From: RYN-230 sp963844695 | GTDB taxonomy: Bacteria > Actinomycetota > Actinomycetes > Streptosporangiales > Streptosporangiaceae | Length of the DNA: 64,000 nucleotides | Direction of reading: 5' to 3' | Assembly (NCBI GenBank): GCA_963844695.1 | Contig: CAWJPL010000005.1 | Coordinates: forward strand, 62,001 to 126,000 | Part shown: piece by piece, positions 34,096-43,040 of the stretch | Numbering within the stretch: the stretch's first letter is position 1 | Layout of the letters: every line of letters begins with the position of its first letter | The notes under the pieces: model-generated | Told to the model about the DNA's origin: nothing | The model's database searches: none | What the model saw: the letters and a program-made list of their open reading frames with translations, nothing else | Translations under genes and position numbers: made by a program

Positions 34096-34803
34096 ATGCT
34101 CACGCAGGCCGGGAACACCCGCGCCCTGGTGGTCGAGGACGACCCGAACATCGTCAACCTGATCCGGTCCAACCTCGCGGTGCGCGGCTTCGACACCGTG
34201 GTCTCGGTCGACGGGCTGCGGGCGCTCAACCTGCTGGAGACCGAGGAACCCGACATCGTCCTGCTCGACCTCATGCTTCCCGAAGTCAACGGGTTCGAGC
34301 TGTGCCAGCTGATCCGGGAGCGATCGTCAGTCGCCATCATCGTGGTGTCCGCCCGCGGCGGCGAGCGGGACAAGGTGACCGCGCTCAACATGGGGGCGGA
34401 CGACTACCTGACCAAGCCGTTCAGCATCGAGGAACTGCTGGCCCGGATCACGGCGACGCTGCGCCGCACCCGCCCGGCGGATACCGCGCCGCAGAGCGTC
34501 CCGCCGGTGATCACCATCGGCCAGCTGGAGATCGACCTGGCCAATCAGCAGGTCCGCCGGGAGGGGACGGCGGTGCATCTCACCCCGACGGAGTTCGCGC
34601 TGCTGCGCGAGCTGGCCATCAACCGGGGGAAGCTGCTGACCCACGCGCACCTGCTGCGGCGGGTCTGGGGCCGCGGCTACGAGACCGAGACCGAGTACGT
34701 GCGGGTCTATGTCCGGCGGCTCCGGGCCAAGCTCGAGACGGACGGCAGCGAGCCGCTGATCCTCACCCAGCCGCGGGCTGGCTACCGCATCGCGGCCGAG
34801 TGA
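34096..34803 (+). CDS. OmpR/PhoB-family response regulator (KdpE-like)
   Basis: 235 residues from the ATG at 34096. Receiver domain: acidic pocket VVEDD (Asp15/16), phospho-Asp58 in IVLLDLMLPE, and Lys107 in DDYLTKPFS. A winged-helix DNA-binding domain (about 140-232) contains LTPTEFALLRELAINRGKLL and TEYVRVYVRRLRAKLE. It is directly downstream of the hybrid kinase and surely its partner. Three direct repeats 11 bp apart lie just after it, in front of the sugar-binding protein gene, and are a natural target. Confidence 0.93.
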   Translation: MLTQAGNTRALVVEDDPNIVNLIRSNLAVRGFDTVVSVDGLRALNLLETEEPDIVLLDLMLPEVNGFELCQLIRERSSVAIIVVSARGGERDKVTALNMGADDYLTKPFSIEELLARITATLRRTRPADTAPQSVPPVITIGQLEIDLANQQVRREGTAVHLTPTEFALLRELAINRGKLLTHAHLLRRVWGRGYETETEYVRVYVRRLRAKLETDGSEPLILTQPRAGYRIAAE

Positions 34804-34862
34804 TCCCGCCGAGTGATCGCTGAGTGACCTGCCGGGCGACTCCGGCCGCGGCAACCCTCCCG

Positions 34863-34891
34863 GTCTCAGGCGGGTCTCAGCCCAGTCTCAG
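34863..34891 (+). promoter_or_regulatory. Three GTCTCAG direct repeats, 11-bp period (response-regulator box)
   Basis: GTCTCAG occurs at 34863-34869, 34874-34880 and 34885-34891. One helical turn between half-sites is the standard layout for OmpR/PhoB-family dimers bound head to tail. The box lies about 220 bp upstream of the substrate-binding protein gene. Confidence 0.7.
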
Positions 34892-34911
34892 GACGAGCAC
34901 AAGTTCGACTG

Positions 34912-34975
34912 TGAGCGCGAACATTAACGCATACCCGAACATTGTTAATGCTTTTTTCACGATGTTGCAAAGATG
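34912..34975 (+). promoter_or_regulatory. AT-rich control region with repeated CGAACATT and a CATTAAC/GTTAATG dyad
   Basis: The stretch is much richer in A+T than its surroundings. CGAACATT occurs at 34918 and 34936, and CATTAAC...GTTAATG forms an inverted repeat. A T-run and TTGCAA follow. It probably contains the promoter of the ABC importer operon and a second regulator site, for example a LacI- or ROK-type sugar regulator. No exact -35/-10 pair can be fixed. Confidence 0.5.
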
Positions 34976-35109
34976 TTTACGCCCCTGTTCACCCTCGCGG
35001 TCTTACTGTTTTCCCAGATAGATCGGGGTGTGCGGCGATCAGGCTGAGGCACAGGGCCGCGCACCCCTGACATGTCCCCGCCCACAGCGAGGTGGTTCCT
35101 TTGCATTCA

Positions 35110-36309
35110 ATGACCAAGAGAGTCGCACTGACGGCCGCGGCCAGCAGCGCGGCTCTCGTCATCGCCGCCTGCGGCAGCAGCTCGTCGAGTGGCTCCTCCG
35201 GGAGCAGCCCCAGTGCGTCGTCCGTGCCGCAGCTGTCGCTCAGCCAGATCGACAACACGTTCTCCGCCATGGCCACGCTCAAGCCCCTGGCCGCCAAGGG
35301 CAAGGGCAACGTCACGGTCATCCTGCCGGACACCGTGTCGTCCACCCGGTACGTCGAGTTCGACGCCCCGTACCTGAAGGAGTCGTTCCAGAAGGCCGGG
35401 CTCACGTCGTCGCAGTACACCGTGGAGAACGCGCTCGGCAGCGACGCGACCCAGTTCAGCGACGCCCAGACGGCCATCACCAAGGGCGCCACGGTGCTGG
35501 TCGTGGACGCCCTCGACTCCGGGGTCGGCGCGCATATCGAGTCGTACGCCAAGGCCCACGGCGTCCCGGTCATCGACTACGACCGGCTGGTCCTCGGCGG
35601 CCAGCGCAAGTACTACGTCAGCTTCAACAACGTCCAGGTTGGCAAGCTGATCGGCCAGGGCATGGTCAGCTGCGTCGCCGCCTGGGGCCTGAAGAAGCCG
35701 CAGCTCATCGTCATGAAGGGCGCGCCCACCGACAACAACGCGACGCTGTTCGCCCAGGGCTACGACGCGGTGCTCGCGCCGCACTTCAGCTCCGGCTGGA
35801 AGGACGTCAGCAACCCGGCCGGCACCTGGGACCCGCCGACCGCACTGAGTGAGTTCCAGCAGCAGTACACCGCCCACCCGAACATCAACGCCGCGCTGAT
35901 CCCGAACGACGAGAACGGCGCGCCGATCATCCACTACCTGACCAACAAGGGCATCAAGCCCAAGACCTTCCCGACCACGGGCCAGGACGCCACGCTGACC
36001 GGCCTGCAGAACATCCTGGCCAACTACCAGTGCGGCACCGTGTACAAGCCCATCTACCTGGAGGCCGAGGCGACCGCCGCGCTGGCCATGTACATCCGGG
36101 CCGGGATTGTGCCGCCGACCAGCCTGGTCAACGGCACCACCGAGGACACGCAGTCCAAGGTGGCCGTCAAGTCCGTCCTGCTGGCTCCGAAATGGGTGAC
36201 CGCGGCCAACATGAACTCGACCGTGATCGCGGACAAGTTCGTGCCGGCCTCCCAGCTGTGCGCGGGTAAATACGCCAAACCATGCGCCGCCGCTGGCATC
36301 TCGGGTTGA
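35110..36309 (+). CDS. Sugar ABC transporter substrate-binding lipoprotein (XylF/RbsB-like)
   Basis: 399 residues. The signal peptide ends in a lipobox LVIAAC (Cys21), followed by a Ser/Gly linker, so it is anchored outside the membrane. The type-I periplasmic binding fold is recognisable: VVDALDSGVGAHIESYAKAH, VPVIDYDRLVLGG and NAALIPNDENGAPIIHYL. The xylose-binding family reads similarly. It is the first gene of a three-gene importer that follows the kinase/regulator pair. A Cys pair near the C-terminus (QLCAGKYAKPCAA) may form a disulfide. The sugar is not known. Confidence 0.92.
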   Translation: MTKRVALTAAASSAALVIAACGSSSSSGSSGSSPSASSVPQLSLSQIDNTFSAMATLKPLAAKGKGNVTVILPDTVSSTRYVEFDAPYLKESFQKAGLTSSQYTVENALGSDATQFSDAQTAITKGATVLVVDALDSGVGAHIESYAKAHGVPVIDYDRLVLGGQRKYYVSFNNVQVGKLIGQGMVSCVAAWGLKKPQLIVMKGAPTDNNATLFAQGYDAVLAPHFSSGWKDVSNPAGTWDPPTALSEFQQQYTAHPNINAALIPNDENGAPIIHYLTNKGIKPKTFPTTGQDATLTGLQNILANYQCGTVYKPIYLEAEATAALAMYIRAGIVPPTSLVNGTTEDTQSKVAVKSVLLAPKWVTAANMNSTVIADKFVPASQLCAGKYAKPCAAAGISG

Positions 36310-36421
36310 TTTTGTGGTCGGATAGCCGACCGGGACACCAGCAGTGACAGGTAGCTCGGCACACGGAGCCCGGCCCGCCACCGCGGGCCGGGCTCCGTCC
36401 GGCATCAGTGAAGGAACTTAT

Positions 36422-37213
36422 ATGGACGGGCCGCTACTGCAGCTACGCGGCATCGGGAAGAACTTCGGCCCGGTGCAGGCGCTCAGCGGGATCGACCTCG
36501 ATATCCCGGCCGGGCAGGTCACTGCCCTCGTCGGGGACAACGGGGCCGGGAAGTCAACTCTGATCAAGACCATCTCCGGGATCTGGGAGCCCTCGCACGG
36601 TCAGATCATCTGGCAGGGCCAGCAGGTGAACTTCCACTCCCCGAGGGACGCCACCGACGCCGGGATCGCCACCGTCTACCAGGACCTGGCCCTCTGCGAC
36701 AATCTGGACATCGTGGCGAACATGCTCCTCGGTCATGAGATCCGGCGGCATCTGCTGCTGGACGAGGTGACCATGGAGCAGATGGCCAAGAAGACCCTCA
36801 GCGACCTGAGGGTGGTCACGGTCCGCAACATCCGCCAGCCGGTCGGGTCGCTGTCCGGCGGGCAGCGCCAGTCGGTGGCGGTGGCCAAGGCCGTGATGCA
36901 GGAAGCGAAGCTCGTGATCATGGACGAGCCGACCGCCGCCCTGGGGGTAACCCAGACCGCACTGGTGCTCGACCTCATCCGGCGGCTGGCCGACCGCGGG
37001 ATCGCCGTGCTCGTGGTCTCGCATAACCTGACCGACGTGTTCCAGGTCGCCGACCGGATCGCCGTGGTGTACCTGGGGCGGCTGGCCTCGGTCGGCCCGG
37101 CGTCCGAGTACGACACGTCGTCCGTGGTCGAGCTGATGACCACAGGCGGCCTGGAGCGGAACGGCCGCGCAGGCAACGGTGCCCAAACCCCCGACAGCGG
37201 CCGGGAGGGCTGA
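36422..37213 (+). CDS. Sugar ABC transporter ATP-binding protein (single-domain, XylG-like)
   Basis: 263 residues from the ATG at 36422. One complete ABC module: Walker A GDNGAGKST, Q-loop in VYQDLALCDNLDIVANMLLG, signature LSGGQRQ, Walker B LVIMDEPTAALG and H-loop VSHNL. Canonical XylG/RbsA proteins carry two ABC modules; this has one, as in FrcA-like single-domain versions. The kinase-fused ABC domain is a clear paralogue. It ends 3 bp before the permease start, so the two are coupled. Confidence 0.93.
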   Translation: MDGPLLQLRGIGKNFGPVQALSGIDLDIPAGQVTALVGDNGAGKSTLIKTISGIWEPSHGQIIWQGQQVNFHSPRDATDAGIATVYQDLALCDNLDIVANMLLGHEIRRHLLLDEVTMEQMAKKTLSDLRVVTVRNIRQPVGSLSGGQRQSVAVAKAVMQEAKLVIMDEPTAALGVTQTALVLDLIRRLADRGIAVLVVSHNLTDVFQVADRIAVVYLGRLASVGPASEYDTSSVVELMTTGGLERNGRAGNGAQTPDSGREG

Positions 37214-37216
37214 CCC

Positions 37217-38524
37217 TTGACATCCACGAATCCTGCACCGGAGCAGGGCAAGACCACCGCGGACAGCCCGGAAGACATAGCGGTCCAGACCGGGGTCCCA
37301 GCTGAGCTGGTGGCCAACTCGGTCGGTGAGTACGTGCGGATCTGGGGCAAGCAGATCCGCAGCGGGGAGAGCGGCGCGCTCCCGGTCATTATCGGCCTGG
37401 TCGTGATCGTGATCTTCTTCCAGATCAAGAGCTCGGCCTTCCTGTCCGCGGGCAACCTGGTCAACCTCATGACCCAGGCGGCGTTCATCATCACGCTCGG
37501 CATGGCCGAGGTCTTCGTGCTGCTGCTCGGCGAGATCGACCTGGCGGCCGGCTTCACCGCGGCGTGCGGTGCGGTCGTCGCCCTGTGGATGGTGGCCACC
37601 GGCTGGCCCTGGTGGGTCGCGGTCCTGGTCACGCTGGCCGCCACCGCGGCTTACGGGGCGCTCCAGGGCTTCATCATCACCGCGCTCCGGTTGCCCTCGT
37701 TCGTGGTCACGCTGGCCGGCTACCTGGGCCTGTCCGGTCTGCTCATCTACCTGATTCAGGCGACCGGGGACATCGGCAACGGCGGTGTCATCCGGCTGAA
37801 CAGCAACGTCCTCAACGACATCGAGGGCGGCGCGCTCAGCGCGGCCGGCAGCTGGATCGTCACGATCGTGCTGGTGGTGGTGGTCGGGGTGACCCTGTAC
37901 ATGCGGGACCACCGCCGGCGCGCTAACGGGCTGGTCGCCCCGCCAGTGTCCATCACGCTGCTGAAGATCGGCGTGATCGCGGTGGCGGGCCTCGTGGTGG
38001 TGCTGGTAGGTAACACCAACCGCGGCACGCTGTTCCTGGCCGTGCGCGGGCTGCCCTGGGTTGTGCTGGTCGTGCTGGCCATCCTGGTGATCTACACGAC
38101 CCTGCTCGGGCGGACCCGGTTCGGCCGTTATATCTACGCGATCGGCGGCAATACCGAGGCGGCCCGGCGGGCGGGTGTCAACACCAACCGGATCCGCGTG
38201 CTGGCGTTCGCGCTGTGCGGGCTGACCGCGGGCATTACCGGCATCATCTACTCCTCCTATCTGGGGTCGATCTCCAGTGGCGTCAACGGCGGAGCCAACG
38301 TGCTGAACGCCGTGGCGGCGGCGGTCATCGGCGGCACCAGCCTGTTCGGCGGACGAGGCAAGATGATGGACGCGCTGCTGGGCGGCCTCGTCGTCGGCGT
38401 CATCGCCAACGGGCTGCAACTGCTGGGCCTCGGCGCGGCGGCGCAGTTGATGTTCACGGCGCTCGTGCTTCTCGCCGCGATCACCGTGGACGCACTGGCC
38501 CGCCGCGGGCGAGGCACCGTCTGA
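37217..38524 (+). CDS. Sugar ABC transporter permease (XylH-like)
   Basis: 435 residues, reading from TTG. A polar N-terminal segment of about 50 residues precedes about 10 membrane helices of the BPD_transp_2 family. The family signature reads FVLLLGEIDLAAGFTAACGA, and the coupling-helix region reads RYIYAIGGNTEAARRAGVNT. The last helices contain AAAVIGGTSLFGGRGKMMDA. It forms the channel for the sugar bound by the lipoprotein at 35110. A large hairpin terminates the operon. Confidence 0.93.
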   Translation: MTSTNPAPEQGKTTADSPEDIAVQTGVPAELVANSVGEYVRIWGKQIRSGESGALPVIIGLVVIVIFFQIKSSAFLSAGNLVNLMTQAAFIITLGMAEVFVLLLGEIDLAAGFTAACGAVVALWMVATGWPWWVAVLVTLAATAAYGALQGFIITALRLPSFVVTLAGYLGLSGLLIYLIQATGDIGNGGVIRLNSNVLNDIEGGALSAAGSWIVTIVLVVVVGVTLYMRDHRRRANGLVAPPVSITLLKIGVIAVAGLVVVLVGNTNRGTLFLAVRGLPWVVLVVLAILVIYTTLLGRTRFGRYIYAIGGNTEAARRAGVNTNRIRVLAFALCGLTAGITGIIYSSYLGSISSGVNGGANVLNAVAAAVIGGTSLFGGRGKMMDALLGGLVVGVIANGLQLLGLGAAAQLMFTALVLLAAITVDALARRGRGTV

Positions 38525-38550
38525 CAGCCGGTCTAAACAGCGGGTGCCCA

Positions 38551-38610
38551 GCGGCCACGACTGGGGTGTTCCGCGGCCATAACGCCGCGGAACACCCAGC
38601 ACGTGGCCGC
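38551..38610. terminator. Two-part stem terminator between converging operons
   Basis: The inner stem GGGTGTTCCGCGGC / GCCGCGGAACACCC (14 bp, 6-nt loop CATAAC) is extended by an outer stem GCGGCCACG / CGTGGCCGC. It lies between the permease gene and the converging DUF2867 gene, so it can stop transcription in both directions. Confidence 0.8.
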
Positions 38611-38663
38611 TTCGCAGGTCCGGGAGCGCCAGCCGGCTGCGCACCGGTCCGGGCTGCGGCCGC

Positions 38664-40178
38664 TTACCGGTGCGCAGCGGTCTCGGTGGTGGCGGCCCCC
38701 CAGGTGCCGCCGCGCTCGGCGGCGTCGGCGATGTTCTTCACCATGCCGCCGAAGACCACGCCGTGGAACGGGGAGATAGACCGCCAGTACGCGATGCCGG
38801 CCGCGCCCCGGGGCTGGAAGATGGCCCGCTGGTGGTACACGGTCCGGTCCTGGTCGTCCCGGCCGACCGAGAGTTCCAGCCAGGCCAGGCCGGGCAGCTT
38901 CATCTCGGCACGCAGCCGGAGCAGGGACCCCGGCGTGATGGCCTCGACGCGCCAGAAGTCCAGTGCGTCGCCGACCAGCAGGTGCTTCGGGTCGCGGCGG
39001 CCGCGGCGCAGCCCGACCCCGCCGGCCAGCCGGTCCATCAGCCCGCGCACGGCCCAGGCCAGCGGGAAGGAGTACCAGCCGGTCTCGCCGCCGATGCCCT
39101 CGATGACCCGCCAGAGCGCCTCCGGCGAGGCCTGGACCACGGCGCTCCGGTCGTCCACGAACAGGGAACCGCCCGCCCAGGCCGGGTCGCTGGGCAGCGG
39201 ATCGCTCGGCGCGCCGGGGGTGCCCGCGGAGGACCACCGGGTGGACACGTCCCCCTCGGCGGTGTGCCGCAGCGCCAGGGTGATGGCCTCGCCGATGGGC
39301 AGCAGGCCGTCCGGCGGGTCCGGGACGTACTGCGCGATGTCGTGCTCGGCGCAGACCACCTCGTTGCGCAGCGATTCCACCAGGGGCCGGGCCAGCCCGG
39401 CTGGCACCGGGGTGACCAGGCCGACCCACAGCGACGACAGCCCCGGGGTGAGCAGCGGCACCGGGACCAGCACCCGGGACGGCAGCCCGGCCGCCTCGGT
39501 GTAGCGCTGCATCATCTCCGCGTAGGTGAGGATGTCCGGGCCGCCGATGTCGAAGCGCCGGTTCACGTCCTCCGGCAGCGCCGCACAGCCCACCAGGTAG
39601 CGGAGCACGTCGCTGACGGCGATCGGCTGGATCCGCGTCTTTACCCACTTGGGCGTGACCATGACCGGCAGCCGCTCGGTGAGGTACCGGAGCATCTCGA
39701 AGGACGCCGACCCGCTGCCGATGATCACCGCGGCCTGCAGCGCGGCGGTCGGCACCCCGCTGTGCAGCAGGATGTCGCCCACCTCACCCCGGGAACGCAG
39801 GTGCGGGGACAGGTCGGCGGCCGGGCCGGACACGATCCCGCCCAGGTAGACGATCCGGCGCACGCCCGCGGCCGCGGCCACCTCGGCGAACAGCCCGGCC
39901 GCCTGCCGGTCCCGCTCCTCGAAGGAGGCCCCGGTGCCGAGGGAGTGGATCAGGTAGTAGGCGACGTCCACGTCCTGCAGCGCCCGCCGGACCGCGGCCG
40001 CGTCCATGACGTCGGCGGCCGCGATCTCCACGTCGTCCGTCCACGGCCGGTCGCTCAGCTTCCCAGGGTCCCGGGCCATGCACCGGACCCGGTAGCCCGC
40101 GGCGAGAAGCTCGGGCACCAGCCGTCCACCGATGTAGCCGGATGAGCCAGTGACCAGGCAACGCAGCGAAGTGGACAT
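38664..40178 (-). CDS. NAD(P)-binding epimerase-like protein with C-terminal DUF2867
   Basis: 504 residues. The N-terminal half is an atypical SDR/NmrA-like domain: nucleotide site VTGSSGYIGGRLVPELLAAG, then DVAYYLIHSLGTG and RIVYLGGIVSG. The C-terminal half (about 330-490) matches DUF2867, with RDPKHLLVGDALDFWRVEAI, RLRAEMKLPGLAWLELSV and YWRSISPFHGVVFGGM. Such fusions are widespread in actinobacteria; the reaction is not known. It is transcribed towards the ABC importer. Confidence 0.87.
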   Translation of the reverse strand: MSTSLRCLVTGSSGYIGGRLVPELLAAGYRVRCMARDPGKLSDRPWTDDVEIAAADVMDAAAVRRALQDVDVAYYLIHSLGTGASFEERDRQAAGLFAEVAAAAGVRRIVYLGGIVSGPAADLSPHLRSRGEVGDILLHSGVPTAALQAAVIIGSGSASFEMLRYLTERLPVMVTPKWVKTRIQPIAVSDVLRYLVGCAALPEDVNRRFDIGGPDILTYAEMMQRYTEAAGLPSRVLVPVPLLTPGLSSLWVGLVTPVPAGLARPLVESLRNEVVCAEHDIAQYVPDPPDGLLPIGEAITLALRHTAEGDVSTRWSSAGTPGAPSDPLPSDPAWAGGSLFVDDRSAVVQASPEALWRVIEGIGGETGWYSFPLAWAVRGLMDRLAGGVGLRRGRRDPKHLLVGDALDFWRVEAITPGSLLRLRAEMKLPGLAWLELSVGRDDQDRTVYHQRAIFQPRGAAGIAYWRSISPFHGVVFGGMVKNIADAAERGGTWGAATTETAAHR

Positions 40179-40363
40179 GTCCTCGAGTCTCGCATGGGGG
40201 GTGCTGCCTGGTATTCGGCGGACAGCGGCCCGGCGGTTGTCTGCTCCTCTGGCTCAGCCGGTGTACTTGAGGAAGATCTTCGAGAAGTCCAGCGGTTGCT
40301 GGCTGATCTCGCCACAGGGGCAGGCCGCTGACCGAGCCCCGGCTCCCCGGTTTCCCGGAATTT

Positions 40364-40395
40364 TTGCGCAGACTGTAATGTTAACCTGTCCGCAA
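40364..40395. promoter_or_regulatory. Candidate operator in front of the TetR-MFS operon
   Basis: TTGCG and CGCAA arms, with GAC/GTC inside them, form an imperfect inverted repeat about 35 bp upstream of the TetR start in an AT-richer stretch. Position and symmetry suit TetR autoregulation. Confidence 0.4.
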
Positions 40396-40430
40396 GATTA
40401 AATTCGTTACCAGCTTTCAGTGAGCGCAAC

Positions 40431-41129
40431 ATGACTCTGGCCGATACCGCCCTGGTGGCGGAGCCGCGCACCTCGCTGCGCGAGCGCAAGAAGCTCGCCA
40501 CCCGCCGGTCGCTACGCCGGCACGCCCTGGACCTCGTCGCACAGCGCGGCTTCATGCACGTCACGGTGGAAGACATCGCCGAGGCGGCCGACGTCTCGCC
40601 GCGGACCTTCTTCAACTACTTCCCGTCCAAGGAAGCCGCACTGTTCGGGGCGGACCCCGAGCGGATCGCGCGGATGCGGGAGCGGGTCGTGCACCAGGCG
40701 CCGGGAGAACCGGCGCTGAGCGCACTCCGCCAGGTCCTGGTGGCCGAGGCCCGGATGGTCACCAGTGAGCTCGGCGAACTGGGCGGCGACCCGCTGGACA
40801 TACTGCGCCGGATGAAGGCGGTCCGGGCCGACCCGCACCTGCGGGCCGCCCAGTCCGCGCACATGGCGAACATCGAATGCGCGCTGACTGAGGCGCTCGC
40901 GGAGCGGCTGGGCACCGATCCCGCCCGCGACCCCTACCCAGGCTTGCTGGCCAGCGTGGCCAGCGCGGTGATCCGCGCGACCACGGTCTTCTGGGCCAGT
41001 TCCGGCGGTTCGGTGCCGCTGGACCAGCTCACCGACCAGGCGTTCGGCGCCCTGGCCGACGGACTGCCCGAGAACAGCTCATCGCGCCAGGTCACCGTGA
41101 CCTCGGCGCCCGGAAAGGACGAGGAATGA
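40431..41129 (+). CDS. TetR family regulator of adjacent MFS exporter
   Basis: 232 residues. HTH domain: LRRHALDLVAQRGFMHVTVE, DIAEAADVSPRTFFNYFPSK, the classic TetR signature. The C-terminal domain is helical with an RMKAVRADPHLRAAQ motif, as in actinobacterial TetR proteins of the MftR-like type. Its stop overlaps the MFS start by ATGA, so regulator and exporter are made together. That is typical of a ligand-induced drug efflux operon. Confidence 0.9.
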   Translation: MTLADTALVAEPRTSLRERKKLATRRSLRRHALDLVAQRGFMHVTVEDIAEAADVSPRTFFNYFPSKEAALFGADPERIARMRERVVHQAPGEPALSALRQVLVAEARMVTSELGELGGDPLDILRRMKAVRADPHLRAAQSAHMANIECALTEALAERLGTDPARDPYPGLLASVASAVIRATTVFWASSGGSVPLDQLTDQAFGALADGLPENSSSRQVTVTSAPGKDEE

Positions 41130-42814
41130 CCTCCCCCACCACCAATGCCGCCGCGCCGGGGAGCGCGATGACCGGGCTCAGCCAGCGCCGGATCTTCCTG
41201 ATCATCGGCGCCCTGATGCTTGGCATGCTGCTGGCCGCACTCGACCAGACCATCGTGTCAACCGCGCTGCCGACGATCGTCGGTGACCTCCAGGGCGGGT
41301 CGCACATCGCCTGGGTGATCACCGCGTATCTGCTCGCCACCACCGTGTCCACGCCGTTGTGGGGCAAGCTCGGCGACCAGTACGGCCGGAAGATCTTCTT
41401 CCAGGCCGCCATCGTGATCTTCCTGATCGGCTCCGTCCTGTCCGGCCTGAGCCAGTCCATGTTCGAGCTCATCGCGTTCCGCGCGATCCAGGGCCTGGGC
41501 AGTGGCGGGCTGATGGTCGGCGCGCAGGCCATCGTGGGCGACATCGTCTCGCCCCGCGACCGAGGCAAGTACGTGGGCCTGTTCGGGGCGGTCTTCGGCG
41601 TCTCCAGCGTGATCGGGCCGCTGCTCGGCGGGGTCTTCGTGGACAACCTGACCTGGCGCTGGATCTTCTACATCAACGTGCCGATCGGCATCATCGCCCT
41701 CGTGGTGGTGGCCAGCCAGGTTCCCGGCACGCTGAGCCGGGTGCACCACGTCATCGACTACCTCGGCACCCTGGTGCTGTCGGCCGCCGCGACCTCGCTC
41801 ATCCTGCTGACCAGCCTGGGCGGCACCACCTATCCGTGGAAGTCCGCGCCCATCTACATCCTGGGCGCAGCCGGAATCGCCCTGATCGGCCTGTTCGTGC
41901 TGGTCGAGCGGCGCGCGGTGGAGCCGGTCCTGCCACTGCACCTGTTCCGGCTGCGCACCTTCTCCACAACTAGCATCGTCGGCTTCATCGTCGGCTTCGC
42001 GATGTTCGGCGCGATCACCTACCTGCCCGCGTTCTTCCAGGTCGTCCGGGGTATCTCCCCCACCATCTCCGGGGTGTACCTGCTCCCGCTGATGGCCGGG
42101 CTGCTGCTGACGTCGATTGGCTCCGGTCAGGTCATCTCCAGGACCGGGAAGTACCGTTTCTTCCCGATCGTCGGGACGGCCCTGATGACTATCGGCCTGT
42201 TCCTGCTGCACCTGATGGGCGTGCACACGTCCACCTTCCTGGACGCGGTCTACATGCTGGTCCTCGGCCTCGGCCTGGGCAGCGTGATGCAGGTGCTGGT
42301 GATCATCGTGCAGAACGGGGTGCCGCACAGCGAGCTGGGTGTCGCCACGTCGGGGGCCACGTTCTTCCGCTCCATCGGCGGGTCGTTCGGCACCGCGATC
42401 TTCGGCGCCATCTTCTCCAACGTCCTGATCGGTAACCTGGCCCGGCACCTGCAGGGCATCCACCTGCCGACCGGCTTCAGCGCGGCCGACGCCACCCCGG
42501 CGCTGCTGGCCAAGCTGCCGGCCGTGGTGCACGCGGGCTTCGTCGCGGGCTACGCGGAGTCGATCCAGACGGTGTTCCTCGTCGCCGTGCCGATCGCCGC
42601 GCTGGCCTTCATCGCCACCTGGTTCATCCCCCAGGTGGAGCTGAAGCAGTGGCCGGAGCCGAACGCGGACGTGATACCGGACTCGTCCTTGGCCGTGGCG
42701 GGCGCCTCGGTGCTGGCCGAGGTCACGGATGACCCGGGCGCCGTCCCGGCCCCGGCCCGGGCCACGGTGTCCCCGGAATCCCTGGAACCCCAGGACGCCT
42801 CCACCGACACCTGA
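41126..42814 (+). CDS. MFS transporter, DHA2 family (14 TM)
   Basis: 562 residues with about 14 membrane helices. Helix 1 carries LAALDQTIVSTALPTIVGDL, a motif D1-like sequence, and motif A is GKLGDQYGRKIFFQ. Motif C lies in GVSSVIGPLLGGVFVDNLTW. The hydrophilic C-terminal tail of about 60 residues is acidic and Pro-rich. It is co-translated with the upstream TetR regulator. EmrB/QacA-type efflux is most likely; substrate unknown. Confidence 0.93.
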   Translation: MTSPTTNAAAPGSAMTGLSQRRIFLIIGALMLGMLLAALDQTIVSTALPTIVGDLQGGSHIAWVITAYLLATTVSTPLWGKLGDQYGRKIFFQAAIVIFLIGSVLSGLSQSMFELIAFRAIQGLGSGGLMVGAQAIVGDIVSPRDRGKYVGLFGAVFGVSSVIGPLLGGVFVDNLTWRWIFYINVPIGIIALVVVASQVPGTLSRVHHVIDYLGTLVLSAAATSLILLTSLGGTTYPWKSAPIYILGAAGIALIGLFVLVERRAVEPVLPLHLFRLRTFSTTSIVGFIVGFAMFGAITYLPAFFQVVRGISPTISGVYLLPLMAGLLLTSIGSGQVISRTGKYRFFPIVGTALMTIGLFLLHLMGVHTSTFLDAVYMLVLGLGLGSVMQVLVIIVQNGVPHSELGVATSGATFFRSIGGSFGTAIFGAIFSNVLIGNLARHLQGIHLPTGFSAADATPALLAKLPAVVHAGFVAGYAESIQTVFLVAVPIAALAFIATWFIPQVELKQWPEPNADVIPDSSLAVAGASVLAEVTDDPGAVPAPARATVSPESLEPQDASTDT

Positions 42815-43040
42815 CCGTCCCACTCCCCGAAGGCCCCGGCGCGCCCAGCGCGCCGGGGCCTTCGCCTATCTCACGGCTCCGCCCCCTGGCCACCCGGCCC
42901 GGCCACTCCCGGCTCCCGCCCACTCTTCACGCCGACCGTTCGCCGAGCCGGACAAAACACCCCGGAAAGACGCACCGTCGGCGTGAAAAGTCAGCCCTGA
43001 CACGCTGGAGGACCGGCGCGGGGACTGGCATGCTGGCCGG

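Noticed and set aside
34918..34995. Possible riboswitch in the AT-rich leader of the sugar importer
   Set aside because: Only short repeats and one dyad are visible. No known riboswitch consensus could be matched, so I call it a protein-binding control region.
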